Source: Campylorhamphus procurvoides (taxonomy: Eukaryota; Chordata; Aves; Passeriformes; Dendrocolaptidae). Taken from it: a stretch of DNA of 64,000 bases. The position numbers were made by a program, and so were the translations under genes. Below are positions 1 through 11,717 of the stretch, piece after piece. The notes below the pieces were generated by a model. It was not told where the DNA came from. It did not search any database and worked only from the letters and a program-made list of their open reading frames with translations. Positions within the stretch are counted from its first letter, which is position 1; every line of letters starts with the position of its first letter. Where the stretch lies: positions 995,232-1,059,231 of the forward strand of contig WBMV01000300.1 of NCBI GenBank assembly GCA_013396655.1, given 5' to 3'.

Positions 1-1920
1 AAAAAGTTTATTCAGATTGTTAAAAAGATCACTGTAAAAGAGGAAAATGTTTAGTTCCTATAACTTCAAATTATTGTGATTGCTGAGAAAAAAGGCTTTT
101 ACCAGGATTATGTCCTCATACTGCTGTACAATAATGCAGATTTACTTCTTTATTGCAAAGCTTAGAACATAATAGGTAGATTTGCAGAGGCACAAATTGA
201 TTTCCCATTCTATTTCTGTATGTATTTGAAATGTTGTTCCTGCAAAACACTGTTGTAATTATGGAAGTGTCAAAAGCATAGCAGTTTGCACGGCACTCTA
301 GTGGAGAACACAGGTTGTAGCTAAGGAAAGGCTGGGGAACTCTGAGTCCATGGGCACAAAGGCATGTGGAAGAATGCCACTTCAATTATTGCATCTTCAT
401 GGCAGATTTTGTCAGGAACCACTGCCAAACATAGTATCTCTTCTTATAACTAATACAACTGGTGAGCCAGATTCAGATGGCAGAAAGGCATACAAAACAT
501 TTTTAAAACCTGATTTATCTGCAATTAAAAAAGAAAACCAGAAGATCAGATAGTTAGACTTCTTACTGATTCACACAATTATTTTGTACCTTCTATGTTT
601 TGTAAGGAAGGATTTTAAAATTTAAGGATTTTAAGGATTTAAGAGAGGTTAGTGAGTTGATAATAAATATATGAAGGAGTGTTTATGAGGAGTTCTGTGA
701 TCCAAACTTAAATTTGAAAAGTGGATGGAGTGTTAATCTGGTAGAATAACAAAGGCACAAGACAACACAAGAGAACAAGAAAAAAAAACAGTAAGGAAAG
801 ATGAAGTTAGGAAGGGCAAAAATATTGTACTGAAGGCAGTACCAATCACCAACTAATTGCATATAAATTGGAAATTAAGTTCCTTGAATTCTTATTTCTT
901 TCTTACAATCAGAATATTATTACAGAGAAGAAAACCATAGCATATATGCAAAGCAAATAGTTTATTGTTACTCCAATTAAAGTCATAGCAGTCTAATAGA
1001 AGAATTATTATTACTTTGAATTATACACAGTTAAAATTTTGCTTATATAAGCTTCCTGTTACCTACCTCTTTCTTGGTGGTATCTTCAATCTTTCACTGC
1101 TCAACTGGGTCCTAAACTCAACAACTTCAATATGAGGAGAAAGCTGTAGAGCAAACCTTCAGCATCACAAATTTATGAGTAAGTTTTGTAGTAAGTCATT
1201 ACTGTTTGTTGTATTTTTGCCCCAACCCTAGGACCCTTTTGACATGATTTTGATATGTTTTCTATTATACTTTATACTTTGTCTTTTCTTATTTTTCCTA
1301 CAAATCCCCATTATGTCTCAATTTACTATATAAGATGTATGTAACATATGATGGATACTTGTTCTTCATTGTCTTAATTACCCCAGACACTGATTTTGTC
1401 AAGTGCCCAAGTCTGAGGTTATTTTATGACCTGTAACTGATCATGGCTGAGTTGCTTATAGACCTGCAACTTCTACTATCATAGTGCACATGATAGCAGA
1501 GGCCTCTTTCATCTTCCCATGTATACATTCCTCCACAATGCATTTTATGTTAAGGTAGGGCCCTAGATAATTCATTCTGACTTGTGACTGTACTAGCTAT
1601 AGTATAGGTAACAATATATGCATATTATACCAAACAAAGAAAAAGCTAAATCAGAGTAGACAATAGGTCATTAGATAACTGGCATTGCAAGCTAAATTAT
1701 GTCCAGGGGTGTTCAGACATGCTTGAAGTCTGTGGTGTTAACTTGGTACAAAGCCTGTGGCACTTTACAAGTGATGGCACTGCCACACTTATTGGGCTCT
1801 GAGCAGGCAGTGGGAAAACAGACAAACAACCATAGTCTAAAATACGAGGCAGTAATATGTCAAGTAAAGAGTAAAATGACCAGCTATATTGAAGAGATGG
1901 TGCCAACTATCTTTAGCTAG

Positions 1921-1980
1921 TTTTTGTTTGTGTTTTTTTGGGTTTTTTTTGGGGGGGGGGGTTTGCTTGTTTTTTTTTTT
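1921..1980. repeat. T/G-rich low-complexity tract with an 11-G run
   Basis: The tract alternates T runs with GGG at 1940-1942, an uninterrupted run of eleven G at 1951-1961 and a terminal T run. It is a simple repeat. The G runs on the plus strand could in principle form a quadruplex, which is inference. Homopolymers of this length are also frequent sites of sequencing length error, so the exact G count is doubtful. Confidence 0.85.
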
Positions 1981-4900
1981 AAATCCAGTATTATCCTGAC
2001 ATTAAGTGAAATAAACTGAGCATTCACACAATACCTCTGTGGCAAAAATATGTTTCATAGAATTTCTGTACAATTTTGTAATAAAACACTAAGTGGGAGA
2101 GGAAAATTCATATCTACTTGGAACAGCCTCAATAATCATTTTATTACTGTGTGGTTTTATTTTTCAGTTACCTATGCTAAATACATAAAATTACAATCTT
2201 AAATCAAAGTTCTTTCTTTCACATTACAGACTAAAATTTCTAATATTCAAAGTTAAATCCTATAAGAGTGATATTTCCATGGTTGTTGTTACTAATACAA
2301 CAGCTTGAAGTGGTTCTTCTGGATATTTCAGCATTACATACTTATTTGCACACTACAAAAGGATGACATTCTCACAAAATTAAGTCAACAAACACATTCT
2401 TAGTATGTTCAGGAGATCTAAAGCTTTTGACTTGCAGGATAAACTTGAATTATCTTATGAATTTTCAAATTCTCTTGAGTTTTCAAGTGAAATTGGAAAT
2501 ACTGCATGAGGTTTCTTTCCAATTTTGTATCTTAAGAAAACTGAACACCATCAAGGTTTACTAGATTAAATCTACCAGCCTGTTTTGACCAAAACATTCC
2601 AACATAACATGAAAAAAAATAGAAGTATTTGGTTTTTTCTGAAAAGTAAGTAATTTTTCACTTGATTGCAAAAGAAAAAAAAATAACAAAAATGGCAGTG
2701 AATAAAATTTAGAAAGCCATTCTAGGGGGAGATAGAATATTTTTAGTTGTTTTTATTTTTTGGTCATAATCATGTTATTTCAAGTTTCTTCCTTCATTCA
2801 AAAAAACCCCCAAAACAAAACAACTAAAAAACAAACCCAAAAAAACACTATATGTACTGTTACCAAATCAGGTGAATGTATGTCTTTCAAATATGCACCA
2901 AAGTTCTAAATTTGGTTTCTAAAGATTCTAAAGGCACTGAACAAATAATTAAAAACTATTAATTTTGAACATTGTATTTACCTCAAGCACTCCCTCACTG
3001 CTGATATGTACCATCATGATCACCTTAATTCTTTCAATTCCACTCAGAAAATTAGAAAAAGGACAATGAAAACTCAAATAACTGGGGGAAAAAGTACCTG
3101 TGGGTTCCTAAACAACTGTAGGTAAAGGGTGGTGTGTCACTATGAATCAGTATTTAGTGTCATCCCCAAATGCGTTTTGTTTCTGGCTTTTTTAATAATG
3201 AAAGAAGGAAGATGCCTGATACTGCTGCTGACTAAATTTCAGTAAATGAAGTATAAATTACATTTTTGTGATGGGTAGGGCACCTACAAAAGCAATACTC
3301 CGATTTACTTTCTTTTTCCTGCTGAGGCAAAATGCAGTGGCATACTCTAAAGCAAACATAGAGCTGTGATTTCATGCAAAATATTTGCCAATCTTAGATG
3401 AAAGGTACTAAATAAATATTATCACTATTATTACTGTCTGTGAAGAGCAACACTACAAGACCTTTTAGGAAGGCTGACTTCATGGAAAATCTTCATCATT
3501 TCCATAAACATTATTACGCTAGAAATTGGTATAGCTTTTATAACTTTATGGGACTATAAAATGTGATGGTTCCAATATTAAACTGCAGTGAAAAGTAATG
3601 TAAACAATATAAAAAGTATACAGGAAAAAAAATCTACCTATTAACAAACGAAAAAGTATTTAGGGAAGAAATCTATATTAAAGATTGGAAGGTCCAACAA
3701 GAGACTAAGCACCATACAAATGTTGCTTTTGAATCTTTCTGAAGTTAAAAGCAACTTGCAAATGTTTAATTGTGATGGATTTTCACTTATTTTAGTTTAA
3801 GCTAACTGTTTGTGTCTCATAAGTACACTAAATATGCATTCCAGCAAAATAAGAACTTTTAAGGGTGTATTGAAATTTTCAGGAAGCAGAATTAGAAGGT
3901 TTCAGAGATGAAATAAGAAAAGAATTAGCAGGTGGTTGGCCATGCATTTACAGCCTCTTCCTCTTGTCAAACCTCATCCCACTCACCCTGTCCTATTGCG
4001 TACTGCTGCTCACAAAATGCCCTGGACTCCACAGTTTTCACAGAACTAGGAATCAGGGATGAAAATGAAAGGTTAAATAAGCGTTGAGGTTTGTAGTAAC
4101 TTCTCATTTTAAAGGCAGACACTCTGTAAGAGTTCAGCAGATTTTTTTTTTACTCCAGCATATTCTATAGACATCTGTCAATTATATCAGTCACTGTCAC
4201 TAGACTCCTTTCTTTATGGAACATGAAATGGGAAGAAAAATCTCTGCATCTAAAATCCAATCTGTATCCTCTGTTTCTCTGCAATAATTCAAAGAAATAG
4301 AAGGTTTTGATCAGCCAAAAGAGCAGTTTATAATGCTATGCTCAATTTCCTGTCACTAATATTTCATTTCCACCTTGCACCACTGAGGTACATTATGGCC
4401 TTGTTTGCTTAAGAGAAACAAAAAATAGGCTTAGAAACATTTGAAGTGATTTAGTCATGAACCACAAACAAACAGAAGAAATTCTTCTTCAAAGTCGTTT
4501 TCCTAAAGCTTTTTTCATTTTTGTTTGTACAACTTTAAAATCAAATTTGTTTGGACTGAAAATATCTACTGTTACAGGATGCAGTCTAATTTCTGCTGTA
4601 AATTAGTTGAAAAAGACTGAAAAACATTGTATTGTTAAAGGACAAAGTATCTGTCAAAGCAGACTCTCCTACTTACAGATCCAAATACCATGTAGCAAGC
4701 CTCCTCAAATGTTTCAAATTAGTTGACTAAAAAAGTTGTTGTAAGACTAAAGTTAACAATAATAATTGTAATAGTATAAAACTTGTCAAATGGTTGTCTT
4801 TAATTCTTGACTGATCTGATTGATGAAGTATTGAAAAAGCTGAAAAATTATCACATCATGCAAGTAAGAAAACTTGAGCAGAATAATGTGGCTGTCCAGA

Positions 4901-7900
4901 TATATAAAATGGCTTTGCTCATATCTGAACTTGCAAGTGAACTTGTTGTTAACAATTCGAATATTAAAGGGAACAGTCTCAAGAATTATATTCCTTACAT
5001 TCAAATGCTGAAGAGCTATTAACAATCTCATCTACTGCAAATACAGAAATGTCTTTGCACATTTTACTTGATCTTTACTGTAAACAAGAAAGGAGAGCCA
5101 ATAAAATACAGTCAGGTTTTTTATAGATAGAATTAAGCATTATTTGGACTAGAGTTTGCCATGAATTTTGGCTTCAAAATTCTAGTTCCGTGTCAGTAAT
5201 CCTGGTTTTAAATCACATGATTCTAAGATTAATAAAATTTAAGTATTCTTATTCCTAAATGTTTCATTTACACAAAACAGAAGGAAAATAATTTCTTTAC
5301 ATATAAGTTTTAATATATGACATTTGCTAATATTGCCACTTTTAACTTTCAAACCATAAATTCAACAAAATAAGTAGTGTTCATTATCAAATATGTTATT
5401 TTCTTAATGCTTTATTTATTTGTGGTACTGTATTATTATCTAGGTTTAATGGTTAATTTTACATTGTTCCAAAGACTGATACAATAATTCATGTAATTTA
5501 GGCATTCTTTTAATATTATTTTGGTCTTCATATATGTTAGGGAACAAAAGTACTGGGCTCTGAAAACGTCACATCAATCTTCAGATATTGGTTTATATTT
5601 CAAAAGATGAATAAAGATAGGTCAATTAAAAAGTAAAGTAATAGACAAATTTTGATATTAAACATATTAAAATGTCTGGTGTGGTCAGTTGCTGTGATGC
5701 ATCATAGACTTGCTTCAGAGATTATTTTTCCACTGGCGCTGTAATATTTAATATTGTGGTATACGTTGTGATAACTGGTAAGAAAACTAGAGAAGAGTGT
5801 TTAGAAGTTTATAAGGGTTAGGCTGGTGTGATTTGCTATTCTGAGCAGAACCTGAACACTGTTGCCAGTTGTCATGCATGCTTAATATATCTCTTTGGGA
5901 TGGAAGGGTTAGAATAGCTCTGCAGCACTGACTCTCATTTTTGGGAGCTATTTTATTTATTTCTTCTACAAGAAGGAGAAAGGGCAAATAAAAAATGTCC
6001 TGTGGGATTTCCCGTGGTGGAGAATCAAGGTTTTTTGCAGAGATTGCAAACTTACTTTTAATCCATCTTTACAGAAGACCAGGGTGGAGTATAATAAACA
6101 AGGAAATACTGAGAAGGGAAGGACTTTTCTTTTTCATTAGGCTTGCTCTATCTGAGCTTCTTTTGACCTGTCCACAACTACATTTTACTTGTCTTAGTTA
6201 TAACAGCAATTTCTCTAATTGACCAGGTTTCAATTTTTAATTTCTTTTACTTTTCTTTAGATGTGTATATAACAGTCACAGTTTTATAGAGACAGCAGTA
6301 ACAAAAGGTTGTTATAGGTAAAATGAGAAGTTTACCACACAGAGTGATGTAGTGTTAAGATGTATTTTGTTGGAAGCCTGGAGAAGACTCAGGGTATGGC
6401 ATGTTCGAGTAAAGGAATGAGGTGATAAAAGCTGGGACATAGGCTTGACACTGAAGGTCACTGTACTCATAGAAGTCTGTGAAGAGAACAAATGGCAGAA
6501 CCAAACAGATCTGGACACAACTGGTTCTGGGGATGAGAAAGAGAACAAAGAAATAGTATCTAACATACATAGAAAGGGTATCATATTTAGTAAAATTTGT
6601 TGGAATCTGAAACTCTAGACCAGTGAAGAAAGAGTAATACATTTGTATGCTAGCAAACATATATAAATGACCCCTAGCTGAAAGGAAAAAAAAAAAAAAG
6701 GAATAAATAATTAGCAAGAACATCACATTCCTCCTGGCAAAGGTCTGCAGGTACTGACTTGATATAACTCCACTTCACCAGCAACACCAGGGTGAAACCA
6801 CTGACCTTCCTACCCAGAGGAACAGTAGAAAGGCGATACCAATTTAAGGGAAACTAAGTGTATTTTTTACAATTTTATTTTTATTATTGATATTATTACA
6901 ACCTTTCCTGTACATAAGTAGTATAACTGCATTATCATTCTTTGTTTTACTGTAAAATTAAATTTAGACTAGTGATCATTCCTGAAGTACACTGTTAAGG
7001 TTTCAATTATGATCACCACAAATTCTTGATTTATTTTTATTTATAACGTGGACTTCCCCTCCTCATAAACAGATTCTGAGTTTAACTAAGGATTTGAAAC
7101 CTCCAAAATACAGGGAAAATGCAGAAATTTTGAAACATATGGCAAACACACAGTTCCTTAGATAGTGGAAACGTTTCTCCAAAATGGCAACATGCAGGAA
7201 ATACTACCAGAAGCATATTGTCCTACAGGCACCCAGGGAATTGAGCTGTGGGAGAAGAGGGACTTTTGTCAGTGGATTACAATGAATCTGCGGGTACAGG
7301 GGCTGTATCATCCACTGTAAACACCTAAGAGCAGTAAACAATGTGCTATCTAAGCATGAACCCAGCTAACCAAACCATTTAGCATCTTCTCAGCAAAACA
7401 CAAATTAAGATAATATCAACAATCTGTTAAGATTCTGCTTGGGCTAGTAACACTGTATTGACTATTTGCAGACATCTCCTTTTGACACTGAAGAAAGTAT
7501 TAACAGGTTATATACAGGGCTAATATATTAGCAGGGGCTAATGAGTCCTCCTAGGGTTTTCCAAACAATTTTGACTAAGCCAAGGAGACAAATTACAACT
7601 GAAATTATGGACATTCTGACCAAACACTGATCTAGGTTTTGAAATCAGAACATTTTTCAAATTATGTGTTATGAAGAATCCTGGCTAAAGAATCTACACC
7701 AAACCTAGACACTATAGGCTCTCAGCAGAGATGAAGATCTTCAGGCTATGTGTGAATTGTACTGGTGCTTTCCCAGAGGGACAAATCCATCTCATGGAAT
7801 TCGCCTCTTTTATTATCTTGTTCAACATCCAGCTTATATCCCAAGGTGGTGGGTGTGCAAACCTTGAGCACCCCCGTGGTTACTTTGCAGGTCATCAGCT

Positions 7901-8300
7901 TGTGCCTTGGTTGTCTGAGCCATTAACTTTCCAGTCTCTCACACTTGTGAATACACTCTTCTCCTAGGATAACTAGAACTTACCTTAAGTTCCTGTCACA
8001 GTCCAAATTAGTTGGCATATTCAGGGAGGAGTGGGCTTTGGTGAGTAGTTGCTTCTTTGTGTAGTTTGCAACAGTGGACAAAAGTCTTTCGGTGATCTCA
8101 ACAATGTTTAAGCCATTAACCACTTCAGCATCTCATACCTACTCCCAAATAAAAAAAAAAAACAAACAATCTTAGCCAACTGTGTCAACACATAGCAGCA
8201 GTTATTATTTCAAAATATTTAAGATATACTTAAAACATACAAGAATACACTGATTCAGCTGAAAATGTGTGTCAGAAACTTAAAATAGTTCCATTCTATG

Positions 8301-8357
8301 TCAATGACCTCTCAATGACCTAATATATTTTCTCTCAATGACCTATTATATTTTCAG
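8301..8357. repeat. Short tandem repeat based on TCAATGACCT
   Basis: The ten-base word TCAATGACCT occurs at 8301, 8312 and 8335. The last two copies are each followed by a near-identical AT-rich tail (AATATATTTT, then ATTATATTTT), giving a ~23-bp period. It looks like a local slippage duplication with no coding content. Confidence 0.8.
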
Positions 8358-9686
8358 AATGCTAGTCCGTTTGATTACTGAAAGGGTAGAAGCTAATATA
8401 AACAGTTAATCTCACAGATCCTCTTACAGAACCAGAGTTAAATGTTACATTCAGTAAAAACGAAATCTGACTCATATAGGACATGAACAGTCCTAGCAAA
8501 TCCTGTACATAAGGCCTTGAAGTTGCTGCAAACAAATATAGAATTTTTTTCACAGGGAAATTTCTAGAAGAATTTAGAAAGGGAGGAAATGGGTGGCTCT
8601 AGAAGCTATACTTATATAACCTTACTTCAAAATTAATAATTGGAGATCAAATAATAGCTCTAAAATGTAAAGAGTGGTTTGATAAATATACATAAATTTT
8701 TATTAGAACCATGGCATAGCATAATTATGTAAGATTTCAGAAAATTTTTCTTTCAATCTCAGTTCCTCAATTGTGTCACATATGGTGCACACACCTTATT
8801 TTCAGAAAGAGTCCAATATATATATTATGTTAGAATATGTAATTGATTGATTCTGTCTTAAAAAATTAATACAGTATAAGCTTTGGTAGTCTAGTCACTG
8901 AAGAATTACCTAATAATCATTCTCCCTACTATACTGAAGATGTGAAGACATCTAGGTGCAACATATGCCATCCTTGGACAATTGAAATTTCATTTCCATA
9001 GTCAGTTTTGTCCCAAGAGTTTTCATGGTCATAAGACATTATCTCCAATGGAAATAATAATTTATGGGATTGCAGACTGTTTTACCACTATACCTCATGA
9101 TTCTAAGACCTTCAAAATGAATCCCCTACTGTTCCTAATACATAGAGCACATTCACGCATAGTTAGAAATGAAGAAATATCTCTAATTTCAGACAGTACA
9201 TCTTGCTATATTTTGCATAATGATCGTGAACATAGTACATCACATAAATGAAAGAAAATAGCTTTTAGTGCAGTGTTCCATCACAGGAAAATACTAAATC
9301 AACAACCTATGAACTCTATGCCCATTTGAAGCATATTTAGAACCCTCATTAACCTACAGAGACCAGTTTGAAAAGAAGCCATTTAATGAAGACACAGAGG
9401 AGATTTTTAATAATTTATTATGATGGAAGAAATGGAAACAAGCTAAAAATGGGAGAGATTGCCCAAATGATAATGAGATCCAAAAGTGGCAGCACAATCA
9501 TTTGACTCATGTAACAAATGCACAGATACTAAATGGCTACTTTGGAGATGTAGTCCAACAGCAACAATTAATGATTTCCTGTGCTCAGGCAGGATCCACC
9601 TGTTTTCATTTTCTGTTTGCTTTTTGACACTTTTAATTTACTGGAAAGACTCCTCAGAGGAGAGTATAGGATTGAAACATGTCAAA

Positions 9687-9712
9687 TCTATAGTAGAACA
9701 CGCTACTATAGA
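9687..9712. other. Perfect 10-bp stem hairpin
   Basis: TCTATAGTAG at 9687-9696 is the exact reverse complement of CTACTATAGA at 9703-9712, separated by a 6-base loop. No T run or flanking gene supports a role as terminator or small RNA. It is probably a chance palindrome in AT-rich DNA. Confidence 0.6.
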
Positions 9713-10768
9713 CTAAGTGCAACACATTATATTTAAATTGACTAAAATACCTGCAAGATAAAGGTAATATGATTTTGCACCTTCCCACTCCGGGATTATA
9801 CAAAGGTGGAGTGTTTCTCTGTAGTATATTTTAGTGTGTGAAAGCATCAATACCTTGAATGAGCAGTGAAGGAGCTCTTGTAAAGCTCTGTATGGTTTAC
9901 ATTATCCTGTTACATTAAAATGCAGCTTAAATATTTTTGCAGGCAACAGGACTCTTTCCCACCCCAGAGACACATTCAGAATGGAATTTACTCTATTCTG
10001 GTGTTGCCTAACAGGCATGGAAAGTGGAGTGCCTAGCTCAGACCGACACTGCACTGAGTCAGAAGTGATGCCCCCAAGACGCTAAAAGCAGTTTCATATT
10101 GGATAAGCAGCCACAAAATTCATGGAAAGGACTGGGGTCCTTTCAAAAGCGCCCACCACCATGTGTAGTCATGGTTTCTTACAAAAAGAGAAAAGTAATT
10201 TCAAAAGCTAAATCTTGTGTCCCATCCAAGTGCCCTTGCCAGTAAGTGGCATTTCTCCCTATTCATGATTATCTTAGTGAAGACATAATTCTTTGCTTTG
10301 CTGCATGGTGATAAAATTTCCCCAAAAATGCTTTTGAGCGTCTTTTAATTCTGCATCCAGAACACCCTATAGTATCTTCCATAACATAGCCCTCTGGAAA
10401 GGTAAAGATTTGAAGTTCGTGTCCCGTGTGCCCAATGAGGCAAGCGAGTATGACTCATCTTCTTCCTAAGCGGTATAATTCCTTTGTAGCAAGACACCAC
10501 CATGACCTGCTATATTTTGGAAGAGAATGAACTCTGCTCCATTTTCGAAAGCAAAGATGCCTCACCGTCAAAGAGGCTTTAAATCAAGGATTGGAGCTGC
10601 TTTCCATGGAGTTTTCAGTAAGGTCAGTGAAAGAAAGGATTTAAGACAGCTCTGCATTCATCCTTTTTTCATTACTACCTATCAGTTGCACAGTACAGGC
10701 ACTAATTTTACATGACTGTACAATCAGCATGCATTTTTAACTGTTGGTCTCTATACACACATAAAGAT

Positions 10769-11114
10769 TGTGGGAGCCGCAGAATGCTGCACTCCAGATG
10801 CCTGGAATGCCTGGATAATCAAGGAAGATGATTAGAAGAAAACAAGAAGACAAATATCATAGTCTTGAGCAGGTCAAACAGGCCTTGTGTGCAAGGGAGT
10901 AGTGAAAGGTTGGGCTGGAAACCCCCCTGTGGTATGATTGTGCACAGAGTATGTCTTGTCCCTGAAAACAGTTGCGTCCCACGTGAATGTTTTGCCAAGG
11001 CTCCATTTTGACCTCAAATTGGTATCTGTATGGTATAAATATAGAAGTACAATAAACTGCTTGCACCACGGAAGCCTGCTCTCAGCAGTTTTCTCAGGTG
11101 CTGCAAAGATTACA
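10769..11114 (+). mobile_element. LTR-like segment 1 of an endogenous retrovirus-type element
   Basis: This 346-bp segment begins TGTGGGAGCC and ends GATTACA, so it has the TG...CA ends of a long terminal repeat. A TATA-like TATAAAT lies at 11034-11040 and a polyadenylation signal AATAAA at 11051-11056. The sequence right after the CA end, GGCACCCAGAGTGGGAT at 11115, is placed where a primer-binding site would be and weakly resembles a lysine-tRNA type site, with several mismatches. No gag, pol or env frame follows. The family is not identified. The promoter-to-poly-A spacing is short, which is usual for a small R region. The LTR call is inferred from architecture; no homologue was compared. 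Confidence 0.5.
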
Positions 11115-11296
11115 GGCACCCAGAGTGGGATCCCTGGTGTCGAGAAAGACTTCTGCCATAGCACATGGAGGACGGAGAGGGAGGATTATCGAGACTACAC
11201 ATCATGGAAAAAGAAATTCCTAGAAACAAGACCAGCACTGTGACAACTTCCAAAGGACCAGAGACTTTATAATTCAGCGTTACTTGTGCCTTTTAA
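11115..11296 (+). mobile_element. Possible leader remnant between two LTR-like segments
   Basis: This 182-bp stretch follows the CA end of the first LTR-like segment. It opens with a candidate primer-binding site and continues as purine-rich sequence. No coding domain is recognisable. It could be the 5' leader of a truncated provirus whose body was lost, or unrelated DNA caught between two insertions. Confidence 0.3.
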
Positions 11297-11717
11297 TGTA
11301 AGGTTTTTCCCCTGTTTAGATTGTACGTCTAGGACCCCCAGCACACGTGACTTTCTGAGGAAAAGGGAATGTTTCCTTCTTTTTGGGTATCCAGCCCCGC
11401 CCCCCTCCTGACCTTACTGAATGTATCACCTGTCATTCCCTATTCCTGGGTTTCCACTGGTCCTCCTGTTCCCCCCTTATTGGTCCCTGTGCCCCCCAAA
11501 CTCACCACTCCCCCTGAACCCTTACCCAATCGCATCCTACCTCCCAAACCCCACCGCCGAAGTGTTTAAATACCTTTGGGACAGATAATTAAAGGCTTTG
11601 CTATGACTTCACTACCTCCGAGTGCTGCGTCGCTTCACTCCTGACCACGTGGGTATTCCGCTATCCCCTCCAGACCCCGAAAGGCTTGTGGAACTAGAGC
11701 AGCCCATTCCTGTTACA
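11297..11717 (+). mobile_element. LTR-like segment 2, possibly a solo LTR
   Basis: This segment starts TGTAAGG and ends CTGTTACA. It contains a long C/T-rich, GC-richer upstream part (about 11390-11560), a TATA-like TTTAAATA at 11565-11572, the variant poly-A signal ATTAAA at 11588-11593 and a U5-like tail. The order fits U3-R-U5 of an avian endogenous retrovirus LTR on the plus strand. By eye it is not similar to the preceding LTR-like segment, so the two are not a 5'/3' pair. I could not find a convincing target-site duplication, so the ends are approximate. A 66-codon proline-rich frame at 11369-11569 falls in the U3-like part and is not a gene. Confidence 0.5.

Larger units (their letters stand above)
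1..10768. other. Unique AT-rich non-coding DNA
   Basis: I see no gene here. The open frames are short (up to 123 codons), start and stop without recognisable domains, and several are open on both strands. Small structures inside it are listed separately: an A/G-rich short repeat near 607-640, a T/G-rich tract at 1921-1980, a triple TCAATGACCT repeat at 8301-8344 and a hairpin at 9687-9712. The stretch at 4807-5019 is open on both strands and is discussed in the findings. It could be intergenic or intronic; nothing in the sequence decides between these. Confidence 0.7.

Noticed and set aside
6312..6726. Hydrophobic minus-strand frames that might suggest a membrane protein
   Set aside because: The phenylalanine and leucine richness comes from reading purine-rich plus-strand DNA in reverse; two overlapping frames look the same.
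11369..11569. Proline-rich 66-codon frame
   Set aside because: It is translated from the C-rich upstream part of an LTR-like segment and has no domain.
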